Source of the DNA: Bacteroidales bacterium
GTDB lineage: Bacteria; Bacteroidota; Bacteroidia; Bacteroidales; WCHB1-69
Reading direction: 5' to 3'
Assembly: GCA_028703095.1 (NCBI GenBank)
Contig: JAQVNO010000015.1
Span: 1 to 32,055 of the forward strand
Length of the DNA stretch: 32,055 nucleotides
Position 1 is the stretch's first letter, and each line of letters opens with the position of its first letter. The notes under the pieces are model-generated. The model was not told the DNA's origin and did no database searches. It saw only the letters and a list, made by a program, of their open reading frames with translations. The translations under genes were made by a program, and so were the position numbers. Below are positions 18,629-28,734 of the stretch, one piece after another.

Positions 18629-19600
18629 TTGAAAGTTTTATTTATTCGTTTAAGCAGCATCGGAGATATTGTATTAACTACACCCCTTATACGGTGTGTA
18701 TACAATCAACTTGAGGAGGTGGAAATTCATTATGTATGTAAAACTTCTTTTGTTGACATGTTAATACCAAATTCCTATTTGCATCGTGTGCATGGGTTTG
18801 ATAAAAAAGATAAAAAGTTGTTTGAACACTTGAAAAGCGAGCAATTTGATTTTGTAGTAGATTTACAAAATAACAGACATTCCCGAAAAATATGCCGGCA
18901 TTTGCATTGTAAACAACATACATTTCCAAAAGTAAATGTTAAGAAATGGTTGTTGGTGAATTTTAAAATTAACATAATGCCTAACAAACACGTTGTGGAT
19001 AGATATTTTGAAGCGATCAAAGATTTACATATAATTAATGACAACAAAGGCTTGGATTTTTCTCTTGCCAAAAATGATTATGAATCGTATCAATCTTTAG
19101 GGTTACCTCCTTTTTATGTTGCAATAGCCGTTGGGAGTAAACACTTTACTAAACAAATACCTAAGGATACATTGCTTGAAATCTGCCAAAAATGTGAATT
19201 GCCCATCGTTTTTCTCGGTGATAGTAATGATGTTGAAACAGCTCGTTTTCTTGAAAATCAGCTCAAAGAAAAGACATATAATCTATGCGGAAAATTAAGT
19301 ATCAGGATGTCAGCTGTGTGTGTTGAAAAAGCTAGTTGTTTATTGACCGGTGATACAGGTTTGATGCATGTGGCAGCTGCCTTAGGTCAACGAATAGTGA
19401 GTGTATGGGGGAATACGGTTCCGGCTTTTGGCATGTATCCGTATATGCCGAATCAAACGGAGAAATATGTAATTATTGAGAATAAACATTTAAAATGTCG
19501 ACCGTGTTCGAAATTAGGCTACACACGTTGTCCTCATTTTCATTTTAACTGTATGAAATCCTTGTCAGTAGATGAAATAGTTTCCTTTTTAAATCCATAA
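18629..19600 (+). CDS. Glycosyltransferase family 9 (heptosyltransferase-like), TTG start
   Basis: KVLFIRLSSIGDIVLTTPLIR and LLTGDTGLMHVAAALGQRIVSVWGNT. Confidence 0.88.
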   Translation: MKVLFIRLSSIGDIVLTTPLIRCVYNQLEEVEIHYVCKTSFVDMLIPNSYLHRVHGFDKKDKKLFEHLKSEQFDFVVDLQNNRHSRKICRHLHCKQHTFPKVNVKKWLLVNFKINIMPNKHVVDRYFEAIKDLHIINDNKGLDFSLAKNDYESYQSLGLPPFYVAIAVGSKHFTKQIPKDTLLEICQKCELPIVFLGDSNDVETARFLENQLKEKTYNLCGKLSIRMSAVCVEKASCLLTGDTGLMHVAAALGQRIVSVWGNTVPAFGMYPYMPNQTEKYVIIENKHLKCRPCSKLGYTRCPHFHFNCMKSLSVDEIVSFLNP

Positions 19601-19603
19601 TCT

Positions 19604-20845
19604 ATGAGTTTGTTTCCGGAGATAAAAATAGAAGATTATTCCTATTCCTTGCCTGAAAGTAAAATAGCATTTTTCCCTGTCGATAAGCGGGATCATTCTA
19701 AATTATTGATTTACGATAAGGCTAAGATAGCAGAAGATAGTTTTCTTCATCTGCCGAAACATCTTCCTTCTGATAGTGTGTTGATTTTTAATAATACACG
19801 TGTTATCCAGGCGCGCATTCTTATCCGAAAAGCTACAGGAGCCGAAGTGGAGATTTTTTGTTTAAAGCCTGTTTTACCAAGTGCTTTGCACGAACAAGCT
19901 TTTGCAGCTATGGGTTCTTGTGTGTGGGAATGTTTCATCGGACACAACAAACGTTTTAAAAACACTTTGACAGTAAGCTATGATGTAGTAGGTGAAGAAC
20001 TTGTTTTGACGGTCAATAAATTAAAAGCCACGAAAGAGGGTAGTTTCTTAGTGGAATTTAGTTGGACACCTTCTTGCTATTCTTTTGCGGAAGTATTGGA
20101 GCATATAGGAAGAATACCATTACCTCCATATATTAAAAGGGCAGTAAATGAAGAAGATGCCAAACGCTATCAAACGCTTTATGCTAAGGAAAATGGCTCG
20201 GTGGCTGCTCCAACGGCGGGTTTGCATTTTTCGGAGGATGTCATCAAACAATTGCATGACAAACAAATTCCAATGGAATATATTACTTTACATGTTGGTG
20301 CCGGCACGTTTAAACCGGTTACGGAATCCTTTATCGAAAAACATGTAATGCACGAAGAGTCCATTTATTTTCACAAGTCAACCATTGAAAACATACTGTC
20401 CTTGTTAGATAAAAGAATAATTTGTGTGGGCACTACCGGCGTTCGCTCTTTAGAAAGTTTGTATTGGTTAGGCGTGAAGTTGGCTCAGTATAAAAAGCAA
20501 AACAAAACTGTGGATGAAGATTGTTTTACCTTGTATCAGTGGGAGGTTTATAATGACCTGCAAAATAGTGATATTACTCCTACATGCGCTTTGCAAACTA
20601 TTTTGGATTATATGGAAGAGACCCACATGTACGTATTTCATGCTTCTACTTTTTTGATGATAGTACCCGGAAGGTATAATTTGCGTATGACTAAAGGTAT
20701 TATCACTAATTTTCATCAACCGCAAAGTACATTATTGCTTCTTATTGCTGTCTTTGTAGGAGATAAATGGAAGGAAATATATGATTATGCCCTTACACAT
20801 GATTTCCGTTTTTTAAGTTATGGAGATGCATGCTTGTTTCTTTAG
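19604..20845 (+). CDS. queA: S-adenosylmethionine:tRNA ribosyltransferase-isomerase
   Basis: YSLPESKIAFFPVDKRDHSKLL, FNNTRVIQAR, GRIPLPPYIKR, SVAAPTAGLHF, HVGAGTFKPV. Confidence 0.95.
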   Translation: MSLFPEIKIEDYSYSLPESKIAFFPVDKRDHSKLLIYDKAKIAEDSFLHLPKHLPSDSVLIFNNTRVIQARILIRKATGAEVEIFCLKPVLPSALHEQAFAAMGSCVWECFIGHNKRFKNTLTVSYDVVGEELVLTVNKLKATKEGSFLVEFSWTPSCYSFAEVLEHIGRIPLPPYIKRAVNEEDAKRYQTLYAKENGSVAAPTAGLHFSEDVIKQLHDKQIPMEYITLHVGAGTFKPVTESFIEKHVMHEESIYFHKSTIENILSLLDKRIICVGTTGVRSLESLYWLGVKLAQYKKQNKTVDEDCFTLYQWEVYNDLQNSDITPTCALQTILDYMEETHMYVFHASTFLMIVPGRYNLRMTKGIITNFHQPQSTLLLLIAVFVGDKWKEIYDYALTHDFRFLSYGDACLFL

Positions 20846-20945
20846 CAGTATGCTGATAGAGAAACAAATTAGTAAAGGAGTATTCAATCATTTTGCGAAT
20901 ACATTCCAGAGAGAAATAAAGATTAAATAATTTGTTTAAAAGTAG

Positions 20946-21098
20946 TTACAAATCGTTTGGACTTAATCTTATTATTTTTCCTTTATCAGAAACTACCAAT
21001 ACAAAATTTCTTTCTTTTTTCGTTTGAATGAGTTTTGTGTGAGTAAGTTCCAATCCATGTAGAATTTTCTCTCTGATTCTGTTATTCTTTTTAGTCAT
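20946..21098 (-). CDS. Small protein, 50 aa (MTKKNNRIREKILHGLELTHTKLIQTKKERNFVLVVSDKGKIIRLSPNDL); candidate antitoxin; not in the supplied ORF track
   Basis: ATG 21098 to TAA 20946, starting 1 nt after the stop of the zeta-toxin-like gene, same strand. Confidence 0.65.
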   Translation of the reverse strand: MTKKNNRIREKILHGLELTHTKLIQTKKERNFVLVVSDKGKIIRLSPNDL

Positions 21099-21099
21099 A

Positions 21100-21726
21100 T
21101 CAAGCTAACTGTTTTAAAGTTTCGTAAATGATATTATTTTTGATGTCGATTGTTTTATCTGTATACCCTTCTGCAATAAGTTCGGAATGTGTTTTTGAGT
21201 TATCAAATATCATCCAATAGTCGCAGATGGGGATGTATAAATTAAATAAGTTTTTTAATCCCGCAAAATACCTTCTTATTATCGTAGTTTGTGGCACATT
21301 GTGCCCGCCTTCGGTTACCCTGATTTTTACTCTTTCAATCGCTAATTCAACAGAATCCAGCCAAAAGAACACTAAGGTTATTTTGTATCCGAATGTTTTG
21401 GCTTTTTCTATCGTTTTAGTATATATCTTTGTTGATAAAGTTGTTTCCACTGCAAAATCTGTTTTTAGTTGTATGAGTTTGTCCATTTTTTTAATGAGCA
21501 TTCTTCCGGCTTCTATGGCTGCTTTGTCGGGATTTAATGGAGACAAACCTCGTGCCATTTCATCGGCATTCAGAAATTCCATACAGGCTAATGCCTCCGG
21601 CAATACAGTGAAGGATGCGGTTGTTTTGCCCGCTCCATTACACCCTGAAATGATAAACAGATTTGGTATATTTTTAATCTTTTTCAAAATGAAAAAATAA
21701 TATTTTTGTAGTGCATTTTTAAACAT
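21100..21726 (-). CDS. Zeta-toxin family P-loop protein
   Basis: PNLFIISGCNGAGKTTASFTVLPEAL Walker A, FLNADEMARGLSP, VETTLSTKIYT; COG4185-like. The true start is probably internal (about NIPNLF). Confidence 0.85.
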   Translation of the reverse strand: MFKNALQKYYFFILKKIKNIPNLFIISGCNGAGKTTASFTVLPEALACMEFLNADEMARGLSPLNPDKAAIEAGRMLIKKMDKLIQLKTDFAVETTLSTKIYTKTIEKAKTFGYKITLVFFWLDSVELAIERVKIRVTEGGHNVPQTTIIRRYFAGLKNLFNLYIPICDYWMIFDNSKTHSELIAEGYTDKTIDIKNNIIYETLKQLA

Positions 21727-21748
21727 TAGCTACAACTTTATAGTGCCG

Positions 21749-21756
21749 CAAAAGTA
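21749..21756 (-). promoter_or_regulatory. -7 box TACTTTTG upstream of the zeta-toxin-like gene
   Basis: CAAAAGTA on the plus strand, 22 bp upstream of the annotated ORF start. Confidence 0.5.
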
Positions 21757-21986
21757 TAATTTTTTATTTACATGTTATGTTTTTTTTGTTGATTTATCCA
21801 CCGTTCGTTGTTAATATATAGAAAATCAATAAAATAAAAATAGGCTTCAGGTGAAAATAGCGTATGCTTCTTTTTTTAGTTTTGCGTACTTAAGCCCGGG
21901 TAGTTACTATATATCATGGCTAAAAGCAGAGAAATTAATTTTTAAATTCAAGATATAATAACACTAAAAAAAATGGTTTTTAATCC

Positions 21987-22766
21987 TTATTTTTTTAAAA
22001 CATAAAAATAATAGGTGTTCCATTTGGTGGCGAATCCTTTATAGGTAACCGAACCTTTCGTAGCTGCAAAGGCTGCTACCGGTTTAAAGAACAACCCGGG
22101 GACAAGTCGTTTGATTAGATTTACTCTCCGTTCATTATCTATTTCTAAAGCTTTAGCTACATTTTCTGTAATTTCTTCTACGGATATAATTTCAAACGGT
22201 GATTGCTTAATGGTTTCCTCCACTTGTGATAAATTTTGTTGGTTTCTAAAATCTGTATATAAGAAATACCCCTCAGGTTTTAGTGCTTTATAAACTTCAT
22301 TAAAAAACACGTTCAGATTCGGATAACAATGCGAGGATTCTACGTTTAAAACAATATCAAAGGAGTTTACATTGAAAGGTAAGTTTTGAGCATCTCCTTG
22401 TACGAAATCTAATCCGGCAGTTGTGTGATTTTTTTTGCAATATTGGATGGCTTGTTTTGAGATATCAACAGCCACATAGGATTTGGGTTTAAAGTAACGG
22501 CTAATATACGATGCGCCACCACCACGACCACATCCTACTTCCAAAATAGCTTTATCGCTGATGTCGATGGCTGAGGCAATGTGATGATACAATTGTAAAG
22601 GATATCGTTCTGTTTCATCTTCAGGTGATAAGTTTACGTTTTCATTAGAATGAAAACCGTAATTTAAAAATTTGATTTCGCCTTGGCTGTCCTTCCGGCT
22701 AACGTATTCGTACCAAGCTTTCCAAATGGGTTGTAATAAGGTTCTGAATATACGTCCTTTTTTCAT
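21987..22766 (-). CDS. Class I SAM-dependent methyltransferase
   Basis: AILEVGCGRGGGASYIS, VAVDISKQAIQYCKK, FDIVLNVESSHCYP. Confidence 0.85.
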   Translation of the reverse strand: MKKGRIFRTLLQPIWKAWYEYVSRKDSQGEIKFLNYGFHSNENVNLSPEDETERYPLQLYHHIASAIDISDKAILEVGCGRGGGASYISRYFKPKSYVAVDISKQAIQYCKKNHTTAGLDFVQGDAQNLPFNVNSFDIVLNVESSHCYPNLNVFFNEVYKALKPEGYFLYTDFRNQQNLSQVEETIKQSPFEIISVEEITENVAKALEIDNERRVNLIKRLVPGLFFKPVAAFAATKGSVTYKGFATKWNTYYFYVLKK

Positions 22767-23032
22767 GTTAGAAGTGTTTTTGTTAAAATGAATGGAAATT
22801 TAAGTGATGAAAACAGATACATTTTATTTGCTTATGAGAAAAAGAAAGTGCAAATAATGACATTTATATGTTTTTGGTAAAAATTGGACGCAAAAGTACA
22901 CTTTTTGATTATACAAACTGAGAGTATGCCTTATTATAGGGAAATATTAGCTAAAAATAAATAATAATATTGATAGTATGTATATAAGCATGTAGATGTT
23001 ATGGTTTATTTGATGTTTTTATAAATTAAGTT

Positions 23033-23734
23033 TTACCATACAAAAGGAATGAGTCTGTATTTTACTTTTAACGTATATTCTTGATATCCTTTTAAATTTT
23101 CTTTTAATACTTTTTCTTCATTTAATATTCTGATTATAAATATAAAAGGGCACAAAATAAGCAGCAGTAAAAATGCATAAACAGAACCCAGAATTAAAGG
23201 CATGGAGCAAAAGGCGATAATTCCGAAGATATACATAGGATGTCTGACAATAGCATATAATCCGGTGTCAATGACTTTTTGATCTTCTTGAATTTCAATA
23301 TTTCTTGAAGAGTATTTGTTTTGTTTCATTACAAGCAATACCATCCATAAACCGATTATCATCGTAATAACAGCTGCAAAAATAATCCATAAAGGAATAG
23401 ATGACCAATTATGCTTAAAATCAAGGGCGGGGATTATGAAGACACTTAGAAAGATAATAATGTAAATGAAGATATTAAATAATTGCTGTGTTTTTTCATT
23501 TTCTTTCAATTGTAATCTTTTTTGTAGAAGAGCCGGGTCATGTAAACATAAATGTATGATGGTGTATAATTCAAGTACGAAGAATGTGCCGGTCAATAAC
23601 CAAACATTCCAATAAGAAAAAGTTCCTGCTGTTAAGAAAAGAAGAGCAGGCGCAATGCAAATTAAAAAAAGTAATGTTAAACAGGCTTGAATTAATAACT
23701 TAGGTGTTGAATTGATATTGCTGACGTTATTCAT
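23033..23734 (-). CDS. Isoprenylcysteine carboxyl methyltransferase / PEMT-like membrane methyltransferase
   Basis: Multiple TM segments and C-terminal DTGLYAIVRHPMYIFGI...NEEKVLKENLKGYQEYTLKVKYRLIPFVW. Confidence 0.82.
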   Translation of the reverse strand: MNNVSNINSTPKLLIQACLTLLFLICIAPALLFLTAGTFSYWNVWLLTGTFFVLELYTIIHLCLHDPALLQKRLQLKENEKTQQLFNIFIYIIIFLSVFIIPALDFKHNWSSIPLWIIFAAVITMIIGLWMVLLVMKQNKYSSRNIEIQEDQKVIDTGLYAIVRHPMYIFGIIAFCSMPLILGSVYAFLLLLILCPFIFIIRILNEEKVLKENLKGYQEYTLKVKYRLIPFVW

Positions 23735-23849
23735 AGTTTTTTTAGAAATAAATGATACATTTTATAGATATGGTATAAGATTACGTATTATATTCAAATA
23801 AGGTTACACCTTAAAAAACAAAAAGAGAATACGATGCAATGAAGCCCTC

Positions 23850-24542
23850 TTATTCTTTGATAATACGTACTTCCGTTCTGCGGTTTTTCTGTCTTCCTTC
23901 TTCGGTAGTATTGGTGTCAATGGCTTGAGTGTCGCCATAGCCTTTTGTCTCGATTCTGTTCGCAGCAATTCCTTTGCTTATGAGATAGTTTTTTACGGCA
24001 TTGGCACGTTGAAGCGATAAGTTCTGATTTGATTCAGAAGAACCTACATTGTCAGTATGACCGCTAATTTCTACTATCAGGGATGGTTTGGCTTTCATGA
24101 GTTCCACGAACTCGTTTAGTGCCTTGTAGGATTCCGGACGTAAGGTGGATTTTCCCGTATCGAAAAAAACATCTTTCAATGTGAATGTTTTAGCAGGATT
24201 GTAACTAATATTAAATTGATAGGTATACCTTCCCGCTTCGTTTGGAATGGTAATTTCATCGTATTTGATATCCCCGCTAAAAGTTTTATACTGTATTTGA
24301 TAGGTATCCCCTTCGGGAATCAACAACGCAAATTTTCCTTTGGCATCGGTTATGCCTTTGAATATTTTCTTTGTTCTCTTTCCTTTAAGTAGTATGATTT
24401 CTCCCGTTCGTGCTTTCCCTTCCATACTGCTGACACTTACCTCTAGCAAAGCTTGTGTTTCCGTCGCTTCTAATGATTGTGCCTGTATAATTGCAGGAAA
24501 AATACAAACGAATATGATAATGAATAATCGATATTCTGACAT
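23850..24542 (-). CDS. OmpA family protein with peptidoglycan-binding domain
   Basis: FDTGKSTLRPESYKALNEF...ISGHTDNVGSSESNQNLSLQRANAVKNYLISKGI...GYGDTQ...NRRTEVRI. Start moved to MSEYRLF because a TATCTTTG box lies within the longer ORF. Confidence 0.9.
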   Translation of the reverse strand: MSEYRLFIIIFVCIFPAIIQAQSLEATETQALLEVSVSSMEGKARTGEIILLKGKRTKKIFKGITDAKGKFALLIPEGDTYQIQYKTFSGDIKYDEITIPNEAGRYTYQFNISYNPAKTFTLKDVFFDTGKSTLRPESYKALNEFVELMKAKPSLIVEISGHTDNVGSSESNQNLSLQRANAVKNYLISKGIAANRIETKGYGDTQAIDTNTTEEGRQKNRRTEVRIIKE

Positions 24543-24589
24543 GATAAATGTTTTATGAGTTTTTTTAGTAATTGATTTAAAAGATAGTG

Positions 24590-24597
24590 CAAAGATA
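24590..24597 (-). promoter_or_regulatory. -7 box TATCTTTG for the OmpA-family gene
   Basis: CAAAGATA on the plus strand, 48 bp upstream of the ATG at 24542. Confidence 0.5.
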
Positions 24598-24614
24598 CTA
24601 TAAAAAAGATACAA

Positions 24615-25631
24615 CTATTGCTTTGTTATTACTGTTTTGCCTTCTTCATCCAAAAAGAATTTTTTTCTTCCTATGCTTACTTCTACCCAAAAGGGATGTT
24701 TGTCGCCAAAATCTCCAATATTATCGTAAAGGGGAGGAACAACTTCTTTCCCGCTTAGGTCTATAAATCCATATTTGTTGTTGGATTTAATCAAAGCCCA
24801 ATGTCTTAAATTGTTGCTGTTGAATTTATAAATTTTATCATAGGTGGGGGGTATGACTTCTTTTCCGTTAGTATCGATAAAGCCGTATTTATTTTTGGCT
24901 TTCATTAAAGCCCAATGATATTGATAGGAATCAAAACTACCGATTTCTTCGTAAACGGGAGAGACTATTTCTTTTCCTGTCGCATCCAAGAAGCCGTATT
25001 TGTTGTTTTTTTTTATTTTTACCCAATCTACAATATAATCACTGTTGCGGTAAAAATCATCGTACATAACAGCTACTATTTCCTGCCCTTCCGTATTGAT
25101 GAATCCGAGTTTTTTATTCAACTCAACTTCCGCCCATCCTTCTTTATAATAGTTGAAACGATAAATGTTGTTGTATTGCGGGGGTATGACTTCTTTCCCT
25201 GTGGTGTCGATGAATCCGTATTTTCCCTTTAACTTAACGAGTGCCCAATGATATTGAAATTCACCGAATTTGTTAATCTCATCGTATATAGGAGGAACTA
25301 TTTCTTTTCCATCGCTATTAATGAAGCCGTATTGCTTGTTTTTCTCAACTTTTAACCAATCGACCATGTCCGCTTGATATTTGTAAACATTGTCATAAAT
25401 AGGAGCGACAACTTCAAGCCCTTTGGTATCGATGAATCCATACTTTTTGTTGAGTTCTACCAAAGCCCAGCCTTGTTTGAACTTATCAAAGTCATAGATT
25501 TCATCATAGCCGGTCTGAGAATATAACGAATTGAAAAATAATAAGTAAATAAAGAAAAAGCTACTTGTTTTGAACATATGAGAGGGGAATAACTGTTTTT
25601 TTGCAGTTGTCAAGGACATGGATGCTGTCAT
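24615..25631 (-). CDS. WG-repeat-containing protein
   Basis: About seven or eight repeats of the form (A)L(V/I)K.(N)KYGFID..GKEVVPP.YD.I. Signal-peptide-like region HMFKTSSFFFIYLLFFNSLYSQ suggests an internal start. Confidence 0.88.
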   Translation of the reverse strand: MTASMSLTTAKKQLFPSHMFKTSSFFFIYLLFFNSLYSQTGYDEIYDFDKFKQGWALVELNKKYGFIDTKGLEVVAPIYDNVYKYQADMVDWLKVEKNKQYGFINSDGKEIVPPIYDEINKFGEFQYHWALVKLKGKYGFIDTTGKEVIPPQYNNIYRFNYYKEGWAEVELNKKLGFINTEGQEIVAVMYDDFYRNSDYIVDWVKIKKNNKYGFLDATGKEIVSPVYEEIGSFDSYQYHWALMKAKNKYGFIDTNGKEVIPPTYDKIYKFNSNNLRHWALIKSNNKYGFIDLSGKEVVPPLYDNIGDFGDKHPFWVEVSIGRKKFFLDEEGKTVITKQ

Positions 25632-25704
25632 CGGTAACGGTTTTATTCAAAAATGGTTTCATTGAAAATTTCCAACTGCAAAATTACATAAAAAATAATA
25701 CATA

Positions 25705-25962
25705 TTAGCTTTTTAATGCCATTTTATAACTGGCAATTTTCATGAAGTCTGATAATTTTCGGTTAAGTAAGCAGGCTATGGTTTTCTTTCTGTCCTGTCC
25801 ATGAGGATTTAAATCAGTGCATAGGTTGTTGATTTCCGTTTTTGCTTTTTCTTGGTCATAATGCAGCAAGGCATTAGTTAGCATCTCACAATTTACTTTT
25901 TTCTCACAAGCACTCAGCACAACCAAGAGTGTGCCTACTACTAAAATTCCAATTTTTTTCAT
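25705..25962 (-). CDS. Small lipoprotein, 85 aa
   Basis: MKKIGILVVGTLLVVLSAC lipobox. Confidence 0.65.
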   Translation of the reverse strand: MKKIGILVVGTLLVVLSACEKKVNCEMLTNALLHYDQEKAKTEINNLCTDLNPHGQDRKKTIACLLNRKLSDFMKIASYKMALKS

Positions 25963-26101
25963 TTCACGTATAGATTAGATGCTTTTAATAATTATTTTTA
26001 GCAAAGATATATAAAAATTCAATTATATCCGACAAGCCGAATAGTATGCTAATGAGAGGTAGTAGGCTATCTTCCTTTCAATACCTAATTATGCACCTAT
26101 G

Positions 26102-26180
26102 AAAACTAAGCTTAGAAATGATCAACGGAAGGCTTGTTAATAGGTAAAACTAAGCTTAGAAATGGTCAACGGAAGGCTTG
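26102..26180. repeat. Two 35-bp direct repeats (26102-26136, 26146-26180), one mismatch
   Basis: AAAACTAAGCTTAGAAATG[A/G]TCAACGGAAGGCTTG, copies separated by 9 bp. Each contains the perfect palindrome CTAAGCTTAG. Confidence 0.85.
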
Positions 26181-26279
26181 AAAATCAAAAGAAGATACGT
26201 ATGTAATTATTAAAATATACTTACTCAAATGAAATTTAGTACTATCAATTTAGTTATGAAAAAACTACAAAAAATATGG

Positions 26280-26660
26280 TTAGCTTTTATCGTGCGATTG
26301 AATCCAGTGTAAGGTAAACACTTTGTCATTTTCCATTTGCAGTTGCAATGCCTTCATCGTTTTGAATTTCATTTCTTTCCGAATATATTGCAAAGGAGTT
26401 ATCTCTATGATTTGGTCATAGAGATAATCCGAGAAATTGAGAATATGGACTTCTACCGTTAGTTGAGAGAGGTGGAGAGTAGGGCGGGTGCCGATGTTTG
26501 CTATTCCGTAATAGTTTTGGCCTTTTATCCGGATTTCGGCAACATAAACTCCTTTTTCGGGCAATGCTTCCGAGGTTGAAATATTGGCAGTAGGAAAGCC
26601 GAGTTGCCTGCCTATTTTATTACCTTTTATTACTTTGCCTTTGATGGATGTATAGTTCAT
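26280..26660 (-). CDS. Stand-alone riboflavin kinase domain protein
   Basis: GKVIKGNKIGRQLGFPTANIS...GVYVAEIRIKGQNYYGIANIGTRPT. Lacks the FMN adenylyltransferase half of bifunctional RibF. Confidence 0.85.
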   Translation of the reverse strand: MNYTSIKGKVIKGNKIGRQLGFPTANISTSEALPEKGVYVAEIRIKGQNYYGIANIGTRPTLHLSQLTVEVHILNFSDYLYDQIIEITPLQYIRKEMKFKTMKALQLQMENDKVFTLHWIQSHDKS

Positions 26661-26667
26661 GATAGCT

Positions 26668-28734
<2,067 letters not shown>

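Noticed and set aside
21227-21700. 157-aa plus-strand ORF antisense to the zeta-toxin-like gene
   Set aside because: No recognisable motifs, fully antisense to a gene with clear Walker A and family motifs.
26102-26180. Mini-CRISPR (two repeats)
   Set aside because: Spacer of 9 bp is too short and there are only two repeats.
26221-26232. 12-bp TTACTCAAATGA also present inverted at 31991-32002, considered as shared IS ends
   Set aside because: A 12-mer match in 32 kb of AT-rich DNA is expected by chance; the flanks do not match.
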